NCBI GenBank assembly: GCA_013791855.1
Contig: VMTA01000009.1
Coordinates: 1-64,000, forward strand
Direction: 5' to 3'
DNA length: 64,000 bases
Source of the DNA: Sideroxydans sp.
GTDB taxonomy: Bacteria > Pseudomonadota > Gammaproteobacteria > Burkholderiales > Gallionellaceae
A model generated the notes under the pieces. The model saw only the letters and a program-made list of their open reading frames with translations. It had not been told where the DNA came from and did not search any database. The translations under genes were made by a program, and so were the position numbers. Positions 39,661 to 48,767 of this stretch are shown here, piece after piece. The stretch's first letter is position 1, and every line of letters begins with the position of its first letter.

Positions 39661-40197
39661 TCATGCACTCACCGCACGCATCCTGTCTATTTTCTCGATA
39701 ACAGCCTGATAGAGATCATGGTCTGAATCGGGGTTATTGCGGTCCGGATGATGGGCACTACGGATTTTTCTTAGTTGAGTCATATCGTCTGGCAGGTCAT
39801 GTACCTTGGTCACCCGGTCACCGTTTTTTTCCATCACGCGCTGAAGCTCAGCCTCTGCGCCTTCGCGTGTGTCATATAACTTCTTGCTGCCAAGACGCCA
39901 GCCGTCTTGGGTTTTGCGTGGGGATAGCTTTTCCTTACCATCAAACCAGATCCATTTACCGGTGTCGGGATCCTGTTCAAAGTTAATGGAGGTGATGGCA
40001 TAGGTGTAAACGGGCGGCTCGATATTTTTGGCGAATAGTTTGATGATCCTTGCGACAGTCACCACCGTCGCAACGTAATACGCGCCTGCCTCATGCGGGC
40101 AGAACGCGCTGCTGAGCGTTGGCTCAGGTTTGCTGTCGTTGTTTGATGAATTCATTTCAGCCATGCGGCTGAGTGCTTTGCGTTGTGCGTTGGTCAC
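39661..40197 (-). CDS. orphan protein with C-terminal J-domain-like segment
   Basis: I do not recognise the family. As started here (GTG 40197, 8 bases after GGAG) it has 178 residues; the track start at 40290 lies inside the tRNA-Asn terminator hairpin, and ATG 40164 or 40155 are other options. The N-terminal part is low-complexity, then a Cys-His pair (FCPHEAGAYYVATVVTVARI) with a hydrophobic stretch, a W-rich middle (DTGKWIWFDGKEK) and a C-terminal block LRKIRSAHHPDRNNP with the HPD triplet of J proteins and one following helix. It sits alone between two tRNA genes, which hints at horizontal gain, but no integrase is present. Confidence 0.6.
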   Translation of the reverse strand: MTNAQRKALSRMAEMNSSNNDSKPEPTLSSAFCPHEAGAYYVATVVTVARIIKLFAKNIEPPVYTYAITSINFEQDPDTGKWIWFDGKEKLSPRKTQDGWRLGSKKLYDTREGAEAELQRVMEKNGDRVTKVHDLPDDMTQLRKIRSAHHPDRNNPDSDHDLYQAVIEKIDRMRAVSA

Positions 40198-40282
40198 TGG
40201 TAGTGCTCCATTTGTATCTTTTCGCGACTGGGCAGCTTGTGTCGCGAGTTGCGGACTTTTTGGATTTCGACCCAAAAACGAA

Positions 40283-40306
40283 AAGGCCACCCCGAAAGAT
40301 GGCCTT
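40283..40306 (-). terminator. intrinsic terminator of tRNA-Asn
   Basis: On the minus strand, AAGGCCA pairs with TGGCCTT, followed by TTCGTTTTTGGG. It begins nine bases past the tRNA 3' end and covers the unlikely far-upstream start of the orphan gene. Confidence 0.65.
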
Positions 40307-40314
40307 CAATATTC

Positions 40315-40390
40315 TGGCTCCCCGACCTGGACTCGAACCAGGGACCTGCGGATTAACAGTCCGTCGCTCTACCGACTGAGCTATCAGGGA
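40315..40390 (-). tRNA. tRNA-Asn (anticodon GTT)
   Basis: A 76-nt cloverleaf on the minus strand starting TCCCTGATAGCTCAGTCGG, with anticodon loop CTGTTAA, T loop TTCGAGT and encoded CCA. Confidence 0.95.
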
Positions 40391-40405
40391 TTTGATGCGG
40401 GCGCT

Positions 40406-40434
40406 ATACTAGCGGCAGAAGGGCATTCGGTCAA
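40406..40434 (-). promoter_or_regulatory. sigma-70-type promoter for tRNA-Asn
   Basis: On the minus strand, TTGACC (40429-40434), a 17-bp spacer and TAGTAT (40406-40411), about 15 bases before the tRNA 5' end. Confidence 0.7.
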
Positions 40435-40506
40435 CATCGATGCGGAAATATTTATGTATTATCGATGCTTGACGAGGCTGTGTGCATCTAATCCAATCCA
40501 ACTACA

Positions 40507-43476
40507 ATGGGCGACATGGATAAGAAAACAATATTAATAAAAACCAGCAAAGGTGAAAGCGAAGTCTCCGGCATGTCTGGAGATATGAAGCGTGTGCTAC
40601 TGCTGATAGACGGTGATTCTACCTACGCTGAAATCGTCAAGCATGCCCCGCCGAGTCTGCGTGGAGACCTGCCCGATATCATTCAGAGTCTGATCGACTC
40701 CGAGTTGATTCGCGACAAATCCAAAGTGCAGGCCGGTCCCAAGATAGTCGCCCCCAAAGTCGTTGCGCCAAAATTCGTCACTCCCAAAGCCGATCAGGGT
40801 GGAGAGGAGTTGGACTTCACCAGCATGTTCGTTGCACCTGATGCTGCGGCTTTGGCTGCCGAAGCTACAAATGCCAAAGCAGCGCAGGAAGCGGAAAAAC
40901 TGAAAGCAAGCCAGGAAGCGGCAAAACAAAAAGCCGAAGCGGAGGCAAGAGCCAGAGCGGAAGCAGAAGTGCGTGCACGTGCCGAGCAGGAGGCTGCCCG
41001 TGTCAAAGCAGAGTTGGAAGCGGCAGCCAAGGCCAAGGCCGAAGCAGAAGCTGCAAAGTTGAAAGCTGAGCAAGAGGCGGCACGCATCAAGGCTGAATTG
41101 GAAGCAGCCAAAGCGAAAGCAGAAGCGGAAGCCAAGGCGCTGGCTGAAGAGCGCGCCAGACATGAGGCCGAGGCTGCACGCATCAAGGCGGAAGCCGAAG
41201 CAGCGAGAGTGAGGGCCGAGCAAGAGGCGGCCCGGATCAAAGCCGAGCAAGAAGCTGCCCGCATCAAGGCTGAGCAAGAAGCAGAGCGGGTCAGGGCAGA
41301 GCAGGAAGCCGCACGTATCAAAGCCGAGCAAGAGGCGGCGGCAAGGGCAAAAGCCGAAGCTGAGGCGCGAGCGAGAGAAGAAGCAGAAGCCGCACGGTTG
41401 AAGGCGGAATTGGAAGCGGCCAAGGCAAAAGCGGAAGCGGAAGCCAAGGCGCTTGCAGAGGAACGTGCACGTCAGGAAGCCGAAGCTGCGCGTTTGAAAG
41501 CTGAACAAGAAGCTGCCCGCCTCAAAGCAGAACAGGAAGCTGCCGAGCGAGCCAAAGCCGAAGCGGCGGAAGCCGCGCGACTGCAAGCAGAAGCTGAGGC
41601 CGCTCGTATCAAGCAAGAACAAGAGGCGGCTGAGAGAGCCAAGGCGGAAGCAGAGGCGCGCATCAAGGCTGAGCAGGAAGCGGCGCGGATCAAGGCCGAG
41701 CAGGAAGCAGCGGCGCGAGTGAAGGCTGAGGCGGAAGCTGTCCGTATCAAAGCCGAACAAGAGGCCGCGCGCATAGCAGCAGAGCGTGAAGCTGCGGACC
41801 GTGCGAAAGCCGAGGCAGCTGCCGCACGCAAAAAATCCGAAGTTGAAGCTGCACAGTCGGCGCAAGTCGAAACGAAAAAAGAGGTTGAATCAACCGGATT
41901 CCAGATCGATCTGGCTGCTTTGAGTGCTATGGACTCCAGTACGGATGCTGATGAACTGGCACGACCAACATCGTCAGCGCCTGAAAAGGAAGCGCCTGCG
42001 CCTGAAAAGACAGTCAAACAGAAGGAGCCGGAGGCGAAGCAGGATATCGCTGCAGAGATGGTGCGATTGAAGGCCGAGCAGGAAGCGGAAAGATTGCGAG
42101 CCGAACAGGAAGCGCGCGCCTTGGAAGAGGAACAGGCGCTGGCCGCCGAGCAGGAAAGTGCCTGGGCCGAAGCAGAGCAACGCGCCGAGCAACAGAGCAA
42201 GCTGGATGCGGCGCAGGCTGCCAAGGAAGCAGCGTTGGCGCAAGCCAAGTCCAAGCAGAAGTCGACGACGATCCGTCGTCGCAATCCTCTGCCGCTGGGC
42301 AAGATCGCGGCTGGGCTCATGGTGTTGGGGGGCATCGCGATATTCGTGCTGCCCATGTTCTGGCCTATGCAGGAATATATCGGGCCACTGGAGCTGCGAC
42401 TGACTGAACGTTTCAAGCAGCCGGTGAAGGTCGGCGGTATGAGCGCTTCCTTGTTGCCGATGCCCAAGATCGAACTGGTCGATGTGAAGGTCGGTGCGGC
42501 GGGTGAATTCACTGCTGCTGCTGCGACGCTGAACTTCGATTTGCTCTCGCTGCTGTCTGACAGCAAGACGATCAATGATGTCGCATTGCAGGGGGCGACC
42601 TTGAGCGGGAAGGATCTGGACAAGGTCGCCGGATGGCTCAAAGGCATGGGGAGCGATACCCAATTCCCGCTGCAGCATGTGACGCTGCATAACTTGAAGA
42701 TCGTCTCCGACGAGATATCCGTACCTCCGCTTCAGGGGGGGGCTGATTTCGATCAGGGCGAGTTCTCCCGTTTGGTGCTGCATAGCGACGATGAGAAGTT
42801 CAACGTGGAGCTAAAGGCCGTGGCGAACCGTACCCAGCTGACCTTCGGTATTCGTGAGGGGGCACTGCCACTGCTGCCTTCCGCGATGTTCAGTTCGTTC
42901 AATGCGCGCGGCGAGATCAATGCGGGCGAGATCAATATCTCCGATCTGGATGCGCATGCCTATGGCGGTATCTGGTCCGGCAACGGAAAATTGAACTGGA
43001 GCAAAGGCTGGAAATTCGACGCGAATATCAAGGCCAATACGATGGAGTTGGCCGAGTTGTTCCCAAAGTACGGTTTGTCGGGTGAAGTCTTCATCGATGG
43101 TGAAGTGTCGGCCAGCGCAGCTACGCTCTCGAATCTGGCGAAAACATTGCGGGTCGATGCTTCGTTCGAGGCCAAACGCGGCGTCATCAGCGGTATCGAT
43201 ATGGTGGAGACCGCGCGTTTGGCGAGCCGCGAGCATCTGGTCGGCGGCCGCACACACTTTGACGAACTGAATGGCTCCTTTGTGGCAGAGAATGGACACG
43301 TTCGCTTCCGCAGCGTGCGCACCACTTCGGGCATGTTGAAAGCCTCGGGCACTTTGGATGCCGCAGTGGATGGTCAACTTTCGGGGGCGTTCAACTCTGA
43401 GATCAAGGTGCGTTCAGGCAACAATCCACTGTCGTTGTCAGGTACGTTGTCCGAACCCAAGCTGAAGGCCCGCTAA
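40507..43476 (+). CDS. AsmA-like protein with very long TolA-like charged helix
   Basis: This 989-residue protein has four parts. (1) A small N-terminal domain (about 1-75, [18 protein letters not shown]) like winged-helix-like modules on some betaproteobacterial regulators. (2) About 340 residues (116-457) of nearly uninterrupted Ala/Glu/Lys/Arg/Gln helix built on a 9-residue unit ARIKAEQEA; a second helical stretch lies at about 515-590. (3) One membrane span (about 600-620). (4) A C-terminal AsmA-type domain (about 620-989; [30 protein letters not shown]). N-terminus and helix would be cytosolic, the AsmA part periplasmic. AsmA relatives act in envelope lipid or protein traffic. ATG 40516 is an alternative start; neither has a clear Shine-Dalgarno site. 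Confidence 0.88.
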   Translation: MGDMDKKTILIKTSKGESEVSGMSGDMKRVLLLIDGDSTYAEIVKHAPPSLRGDLPDIIQSLIDSELIRDKSKVQAGPKIVAPKVVAPKFVTPKADQGGEELDFTSMFVAPDAAALAAEATNAKAAQEAEKLKASQEAAKQKAEAEARARAEAEVRARAEQEAARVKAELEAAAKAKAEAEAAKLKAEQEAARIKAELEAAKAKAEAEAKALAEERARHEAEAARIKAEAEAARVRAEQEAARIKAEQEAARIKAEQEAERVRAEQEAARIKAEQEAAARAKAEAEARAREEAEAARLKAELEAAKAKAEAEAKALAEERARQEAEAARLKAEQEAARLKAEQEAAERAKAEAAEAARLQAEAEAARIKQEQEAAERAKAEAEARIKAEQEAARIKAEQEAAARVKAEAEAVRIKAEQEAARIAAEREAADRAKAEAAAARKKSEVEAAQSAQVETKKEVESTGFQIDLAALSAMDSSTDADELARPTSSAPEKEAPAPEKTVKQKEPEAKQDIAAEMVRLKAEQEAERLRAEQEARALEEEQALAAEQESAWAEAEQRAEQQSKLDAAQAAKEAALAQAKSKQKSTTIRRRNPLPLGKIAAGLMVLGGIAIFVLPMFWPMQEYIGPLELRLTERFKQPVKVGGMSASLLPMPKIELVDVKVGAAGEFTAAAATLNFDLLSLLSDSKTINDVALQGATLSGKDLDKVAGWLKGMGSDTQFPLQHVTLHNLKIVSDEISVPPLQGGADFDQGEFSRLVLHSDDEKFNVELKAVANRTQLTFGIREGALPLLPSAMFSSFNARGEINAGEINISDLDAHAYGGIWSGNGKLNWSKGWKFDANIKANTMELAELFPKYGLSGEVFIDGEVSASAATLSNLAKTLRVDASFEAKRGVISGIDMVETARLASREHLVGGRTHFDELNGSFVAENGHVRFRSVRTTSGMLKASGTLDAAVDGQLSGAFNSEIKVRSGNNPLSLSGTLSEPKLKAR
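41215..41340 (+). repeat. 27-bp coding tandem repeats (9-residue unit)
   Basis: Residues 237-278 of the AsmA-like protein are successive near-copies of ARIKAEQEA. The synonymous third positions vary (gcc/gct, gag/gaa), so the protein pattern is kept although the DNA has diverged. Confidence 0.75.
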
Positions 43477-43482
43477 AGCAGC

Positions 43483-44445
43483 CTATTTGAAGAGCCTGCT
43501 CAAGATGCCCATGATTCCGGGCGTTTCGGTTGCAACTGGCTTTATCGGTGCAGCGTTGGTTGGTGCTGATTTCGGGGCGGGCGCTTGTGTGACCGCCCTG
43601 GTTGGCAGACCCAGCATCTCGAACGCGATATTCAGTTGTTCTGCGTGATCCTCATTGAAGCTGAAGCAGCTTTCGGGCGCGCACCCCAATCTTCCTGCCG
43701 CCGACACGTTCTGCCAAGCCACGAATTTGGAAGAGCCCGCAGATTGCAAGTTGGCAACAGTCACTACATCCGTGTAATCGGCCAAACCACTCTCGTTCTG
43801 ACGCTGCAGGTTATCGTAACCGGCGACCACTTCCACCATCTCCTGCGGGAAATGCCAGTTATCCAGTAGCTTGATCCCTACTCGCGTGCTGAAGCGACGC
43901 AACAACGCTTCCAATGCATCCGCTTCAAGGCGCGGATGATGGCGGTCTGCATAAATGCACAGGGGCAGTGCGCCAAGGTTGTGGATCATGCCGGCCAGCA
44001 TGGCTTGTTCCGGCTTCAAATGACGTTGATGCAAGGCGATGACAAAGCTGCTGGCGGCCACGATGCGGCTGCGTTCCCACAGCTGTTTCAATTTACGGTC
44101 AATGATCGGACTGCCAGCCTTGAACAACTTGCTCACCGTCACTGTGATCACCAGATTGCGCAGCATGCGGTAGCCAAGACGCGAGATCGCTGCACGAACT
44201 GTCTCAACGCGCGCACCGCCGCCGGAAGAAGCGGCGCTGTTGGCGGCTTTGATGATGTGGGCAGCGATGACAGGATCGGCAGTCAACAGATTGACCAGTT
44301 GGTCTGCTGATACGTTCGGGTCATCGATCAGGTCGCGTATCTTGACGGCGATGTCTGGGAACGTCGGCAGATCGAACTGGCCGGAGTTGAGTGCTTCATC
44401 GACCTCTGCGGCGATAGCTTCCAGTTGCTCGGTCACCATGTTCAA
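43483..44445 (-). CDS. HDOD-domain signalling protein
   Basis: This 320-residue protein carries an HDOD domain (about residues 20-220; LPTFPDIAVKIRDLIDDP, AAISRLGYRMLRNLVIT, MLAGMIHNLGALPL). HDOD proteins are HD-fold relatives that usually lack catalysis and act in c-di-GMP or stress signalling. The C-terminal third has a Cys-containing stretch and a Pro/Ala-rich linker (TQAPAPKSAPTNAAP) before a short helix. The start is a TTG overlapping the aminotransferase stop, with AAGG seven bases upstream; ATG 44439 is an alternative. Confidence 0.88.
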   Translation of the reverse strand: MNMVTEQLEAIAAEVDEALNSGQFDLPTFPDIAVKIRDLIDDPNVSADQLVNLLTADPVIAAHIIKAANSAASSGGGARVETVRAAISRLGYRMLRNLVITVTVSKLFKAGSPIIDRKLKQLWERSRIVAASSFVIALHQRHLKPEQAMLAGMIHNLGALPLCIYADRHHPRLEADALEALLRRFSTRVGIKLLDNWHFPQEMVEVVAGYDNLQRQNESGLADYTDVVTVANLQSAGSSKFVAWQNVSAAGRLGCAPESCFSFNEDHAEQLNIAFEMLGLPTRAVTQAPAPKSAPTNAAPIKPVATETPGIMGILSRLFK

Positions 44446-45635
44446 GCCAGTGCCTTCGCCATGCGCTCCAGTGCTTTTTGCAGGTTCTCCATCGAAGTCG
44501 CGAATGAGAGACGCACGTATCCTTCGCTACCGAAGGCCGAACCCGGCACGACGGCGACACCGGCTTCCGCCAGCAGGTATTCTGAAAAAGCGATGTCCGT
44601 CGCTTCTTTGATGGTGCCTTTACTGTGCAGTGTCGCGATGGCAGCGCGCGCATCGGGGAAGGCATAGAAAGCGCCACCGGCCTTGATGCAGCTCAGTCCC
44701 GGGATCTTGTTCAGTTCGCTCACCACGAATTCATGCCGCTCGCGGAATGCCTTGAGCATGGGGGTGATACAACCCTGATCACCGTTCAACGCCGCTTCCG
44801 CTGCGACCTGGGAGATCGAGGTCGGGTTGGAGGTACTCTGCGACTGCACGTTCTCCATCGCGGTGATGATGTTCTCCGGGCCGGCCGCATAGCCGATGCG
44901 CCAGCCGGTCATCGCGTAGGCCTTGGACACGCCGTTGAGCACCATGGTGCGCGGATACAGATCGGGACAGGCATTGAGGATGTTGCAGAATTTCTCGTCC
45001 GTCAGCGCAACGTGTTCATACATGTCATCGGTGGCGATGAGGATGTTCGGATGTTTGCGTAGCACCGCGCCCAACGCCTTCAGGTCTTCCAGCGTGTACA
45101 CCGCGCCGGAAGGGTTGCTCGGACTGTTGATGACGACCATCTTGGTCTTGCTGGTGATGGCAGCTTCCAGTTGTGCGGGGGTCATCTTGAAACCCTGCGC
45201 GATGTCGGCCTGCACGATCACCGGCTTTCCCTCGGCAATCAGTACGATGTCTGGATAGGAAACCCAGTATGGCGCGGGGATGATGACTTCGTCGCCGGGA
45301 TCGATGGTTGCCAGCGCGAGGTTGAAGAAACTTTGCTTGCCGCCGCAGGAGACCAGTATCTGTTTTGCGGTGTAGTCCAGATCGTTGTCGCGCTTGAACT
45401 TGACGATCACCGCCTGCTTCAATGATGCAGTGCCGCCGACCGCAGTGTATTTGGTGAAGCCCTTGTTGATCGCCGCGATGGCGGCGTCCTTGATGTGCTG
45501 CGGCGTGTCGAAATCAGGCTCGCCGGTACCCAGTCCGATGATGTCTTTTCCTTCTGCTTTCAGTTTTGCTGCACGGGCGGTTACTGCAAGGGTGGGGGAG
45601 GGCTTGATAGCTTGAACGCGCGTTGAGAGAGGCAC
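44442..45635 (-). CDS. aspC: pyridoxal-phosphate aspartate aminotransferase
   Basis: This 397-residue class I aminotransferase exchanges the amino group between aspartate and 2-oxoglutarate. PLP residues are visible: NSPSNPSGAVY, the Schiff-base Lys in NGVSKAYAMTGWRIGY and the C-terminal carboxylate-binding Arg in GYVRLSFA. It resembles the alpha-subfamily (Rhizobium/Thermus-like) enzymes by its opening RVQAIKPSPTLAVTARA. I prefer the GTG at 45635, six bases after AAGGA, over the TTG at 45659, because family proteins begin at this point. Confidence 0.93.
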   Translation of the reverse strand: MPLSTRVQAIKPSPTLAVTARAAKLKAEGKDIIGLGTGEPDFDTPQHIKDAAIAAINKGFTKYTAVGGTASLKQAVIVKFKRDNDLDYTAKQILVSCGGKQSFFNLALATIDPGDEVIIPAPYWVSYPDIVLIAEGKPVIVQADIAQGFKMTPAQLEAAITSKTKMVVINSPSNPSGAVYTLEDLKALGAVLRKHPNILIATDDMYEHVALTDEKFCNILNACPDLYPRTMVLNGVSKAYAMTGWRIGYAAGPENIITAMENVQSQSTSNPTSISQVAAEAALNGDQGCITPMLKAFRERHEFVVSELNKIPGLSCIKAGGAFYAFPDARAAIATLHSKGTIKEATDIAFSEYLLAEAGVAVVPGSAFGSEGYVRLSFATSMENLQKALERMAKALA

Positions 45636-45708
45636 GATGTTTCCTTGGGGGTTGGTCAATGGCGAGAATTATACGCGCGCCGATTCGGGCGGTGTATGAC
45701 TTGGGGAC

Positions 45709-48036
45709 TTAATTTTCAGGGACTGGCGACCAGTAACGACGGTGGCTATGGCGATAGGCATCCAGCTTGATTCCGGACGTATCCAGATCGATGGTGATCG
45801 CGCCATCGCGGTCTGAACGCAGGATATGACTGCCTTGTTCCATGTAGCGGCGGATGACCTCTGGGTGCGGATGGTGGAAACGATTGCGGTAGCCAGCGGT
45901 GAAGATAACGTGCTGAGGGTCTACGGCTGCCACGAAGGCCGGGCTGGATGAGCTTCTGCTGCCATGATGCGGGGCGACCAGCAGGTCGGCTGGCAGCTTG
46001 TCCGGGTGTAGTTGTAACAATCTCGCCTCGGATGCCGTCTCGATATCTGCGGTGAGCAGGATATGACGTTCGCCCACGCTGATGCGCAACACGCAGCTTT
46101 GCTCGTTATCGTGTCGTTTGGCGGTAGCCGTTGCGGGCGGGTGCAGCACCTCGAAATTCACACCGTCCCAATCCCACTGCATGCCGTCCCGACAAGAACG
46201 GGTATTTGGCTTGCCTGCCAGCCGACTGTCATCCGCATCCATTGAAGTCAATATGAGGTCGGTCGGTATGGCTTGCAACAACGAGTCCGTGCCGCCGATA
46301 TGGTCGATATCGCCATGGCTCAATATCAGGGTATCCAGACTATCCACACCCGATCCTCGCAGGGCGGGCACCAGAATGCGGTTGCCGCTGTCCGCATCGC
46401 CCGCATAGTCGGGGCCGGTGTCGAACAACAGGGCATGATGCTGCGTCTGCACGGCGACAGCCAATCCTTGTCCGACATCGAATACCCGGATGCGTGCCGA
46501 ATCGTGGGCGGGTGTCGCCGGCCGGATGAGGAACATGGGCAACAACAGGATGACGCCGAATGCGCGTAGCGGGAATCCGCGCGGCGCCAGTATCCAGAGT
46601 GCACCCAATGCCCCCGATGCGATCGACCATGCCGGAGGCGCATGTTGTACCCATACGCTCACGGGCAGATCATCCAGCAGGCGTAACAAGGTCATGCAGA
46701 ACGCGAGCACATGGTGGGCAATATGAAGTGTCCATGAAAAACCCGGCAGGGCGCCGAGCAGGGTGAGCGGTACCACCAGCAGACTGACCAGCGGGATGGC
46801 GAAGGCGTTCGCCAGCGGCGAGACCAGCGAGAGTTGCTGGAACAGGGCGAGCAATGGCGGGATCAGACCGATGCTCATCGCCCATTGCACCTTGCCATAT
46901 TCCACCAGCCAATGCGGCCTGCCGAGCCGGTTGGCGGAGACGTAGAAGATCAGCGCGACCGCGCCGAACGAAAGCCAGAAACCGGGTGCCAATACTGCCC
47001 AAGGGTCGAGTGACAGCACGACCAGCAACGCGGCAGCCAGCATCTGGCTGGGCGCGACATTGCGTGACATAAGCAGCATGCCGGCAAACGTGGACAACAT
47101 ATAGAAGGTGCGTTGGGCGGGGATCTCGAAGCCGGAGATCAGACTGTATGCCAGCGCTACCGTGACACCGGCCAGTGCTGCCGCCTTGCGCGCGGGCAGC
47201 CGCAACGTCAACCGAGTGTTGCGACGCCATAACCAGTAGGTCAGTCCGAAGAACATGCCGGCCAGCATGGTGATGTGCAGACCGGAGATGGACATCAGAT
47301 GATTGACGCCGGTGCGCGTGAACAAGCGCCACTCGTCCTGCGAGATGCTGGCTTGGTCGCCGATGGCGAGCGCCACCAGTATCCCGGCATACGGTGCATC
47401 CGGCAAAGTCTCGTGGAAGCGTTCGCGCAACGTTTCGCGAAACTTTTCTATAAGGTAAGCCGGTCTGAAGACGGTGGCATCCAGTCTCTGCGGCGCAATT
47501 TTGTTATAGACATAGCCGGTGGCGCGGATGTTGCGTTCCAGTGCCCAGGCTTCGAAATCAGAGGTGTGGGGATTGCGTGTCGAATGGGGACGCTTCAAGC
47601 GCACGGTGAAACGCCAGCGTTCCCCGGCGTGGATATCAATGGCAGGCTGGTCAGCGGTGCGGTAGGTCGATAGCAGGATACGGTGCGGGACTGTGGCGCC
47701 ATCGGTCTCTGTGGTTTCCACGTCGAATGCGAAACGCAGGCCGCGCTCATGCACGCGCGGCATCTCGGCCACCACACCGGTCAGCGAGATATTGCGTCCC
47801 TGCCACTCGTCCGGCAGGCTGTCGGCAAGATGGGTTTGTGCGATGAATGCGGCATGGCAGAAGCCGAGCAGGGCGGCGCAACACAGCAACAGTGCATGTC
47901 GCAACAGAGGCGGCAGCGTGCGCGGCAACAGCAGGCACAGCAGTGCCAGTGGCCAGTAGAACGGCAGCGTCGGCAGCGCCTCCATCTGTTGCAGGAACCA
48001 GACACCGAACGCGAAGCTGAGTGCAAAGGAAACCAT
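45709..48036 (-). CDS. comEC: DNA internalisation competence protein ComEC/Rec2
   Basis: This 775-residue polytopic protein forms the channel for transforming DNA across the inner membrane. It has an N-terminal DUF4131 region, a central competence domain with many spans (GVNHLMSISGLHITMLAG) and a C-terminal metallo-beta-lactamase domain with SHGDIDHIGG and PHHGS, proposed to degrade the non-transforming strand. The length is normal. With pilF nearby, natural transformation is possible but not shown. Confidence 0.95.
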   Translation of the reverse strand: MVSFALSFAFGVWFLQQMEALPTLPFYWPLALLCLLLPRTLPPLLRHALLLCCAALLGFCHAAFIAQTHLADSLPDEWQGRNISLTGVVAEMPRVHERGLRFAFDVETTETDGATVPHRILLSTYRTADQPAIDIHAGERWRFTVRLKRPHSTRNPHTSDFEAWALERNIRATGYVYNKIAPQRLDATVFRPAYLIEKFRETLRERFHETLPDAPYAGILVALAIGDQASISQDEWRLFTRTGVNHLMSISGLHITMLAGMFFGLTYWLWRRNTRLTLRLPARKAAALAGVTVALAYSLISGFEIPAQRTFYMLSTFAGMLLMSRNVAPSQMLAAALLVVLSLDPWAVLAPGFWLSFGAVALIFYVSANRLGRPHWLVEYGKVQWAMSIGLIPPLLALFQQLSLVSPLANAFAIPLVSLLVVPLTLLGALPGFSWTLHIAHHVLAFCMTLLRLLDDLPVSVWVQHAPPAWSIASGALGALWILAPRGFPLRAFGVILLLPMFLIRPATPAHDSARIRVFDVGQGLAVAVQTQHHALLFDTGPDYAGDADSGNRILVPALRGSGVDSLDTLILSHGDIDHIGGTDSLLQAIPTDLILTSMDADDSRLAGKPNTRSCRDGMQWDWDGVNFEVLHPPATATAKRHDNEQSCVLRISVGERHILLTADIETASEARLLQLHPDKLPADLLVAPHHGSRSSSSPAFVAAVDPQHVIFTAGYRNRFHHPHPEVIRRYMEQGSHILRSDRDGAITIDLDTSGIKLDAYRHSHRRYWSPVPEN

Positions 48037-48069
48037 ACAGCTAGCCTAACCGAGCATTAGAATCCCGTC

Positions 48070-48612
48070 ATGCGCAAATTCTTTCGAGACAGACTGCCGG
48101 GGCGTGACGGGGTGTTGCAGAACCGCTGGCTGAAGCCGGTCCGGCACTGGCTGCATCACCCGAACCTCTGGCATTTGAATCGCCATTCGGTGGCGGGTGG
48201 CGTGGCGCTCGGCCTGTTCTGCGGCCTGATCCCCGGACCGTTCCAGATGCCGACCGCAGCGTTGCTGGCGATGTGGTTGCGCGTCAATCTGCCGGTGGCG
48301 CTGGCAGCGACCCTGTACACCAACCCCTTCACCATCGTTCCGCTCTATCTGTTGGCTCACCGTATCGGCTTGCTGGTTTCGGGCGCTTCGGCACAGGGAC
48401 CGGCCGCAGACTTTCCGGAACTGAGCTGGCAAGACGGATTCGAGCTGATGTGGCAGTGGCTGCTGACCTTGGGCGAGCCATTGCTGATTGGCTTGCCTAT
48501 CCTCGCAACAGTTCTGGCGGTCAGCGGGTATTTTGTCGTGCGTTTTGCCTGGCGGCTGGCCGTGCAATTGAAATGGCGGCAGCGTGCAAAACGCCGCGCT
48601 GCGGGGCATTGA
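48070..48612 (+). CDS. DUF2062 membrane protein
   Basis: This 180-residue protein is a DUF2062 family member with two or three hydrophobic segments and the typical GLFCGLIPGPFQMP and TLYTNPFTIVPLY blocks. The C-terminus is strongly basic (KWRQRAKRRAAGH). The biochemical function is unknown; relatives are sometimes fused to glycosyltransferases. It diverges from comEC with 33 bases between starts. Confidence 0.88.
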   Translation: MRKFFRDRLPGRDGVLQNRWLKPVRHWLHHPNLWHLNRHSVAGGVALGLFCGLIPGPFQMPTAALLAMWLRVNLPVALAATLYTNPFTIVPLYLLAHRIGLLVSGASAQGPAADFPELSWQDGFELMWQWLLTLGEPLLIGLPILATVLAVSGYFVVRFAWRLAVQLKWRQRAKRRAAGH

Positions 48613-48708
48613 GACTCGATCAGGTTCGGTGTTCCTGCGGGCATCCCTAAAACCCACCGTGGCGTATGGAATAGGTGCCGTCTCTATATATATAGGCCTT
48701 TTGGCATA

Positions 48709-48737
48709 TTGTGGTCATCTGTCTCGGGTGTTATACC
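48709..48737 (+). promoter_or_regulatory. weak sigma-70-type promoter for the GGDEF-hemerythrin gene
   Basis: TTGTGG (48709-48714), 17-bp spacer, TATACC (48732-48737), about 30 bases before the ATG. An alternating CTATATATATAG tract lies at about 48681-48695. Confidence 0.4.
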
Positions 48738-48767
48738 TCGTGCCATCTGAATCGGGGCGGGACAGTG

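Noticed and set aside
39472-40390. tRNA-bounded genomic island
   Set aside because: Only one small gene lies between the tRNAs, with no integrase, direct repeats of a tRNA end or transposase.
40597-41865. 422-residue minus-strand ORF rich in Arg, Cys, Phe and Leu opposite the AsmA-like gene
   Set aside because: It is the mirror of the Ala/Glu/Lys repeat codons; composition is an artefact of the repeats and there is no start context or family signal.
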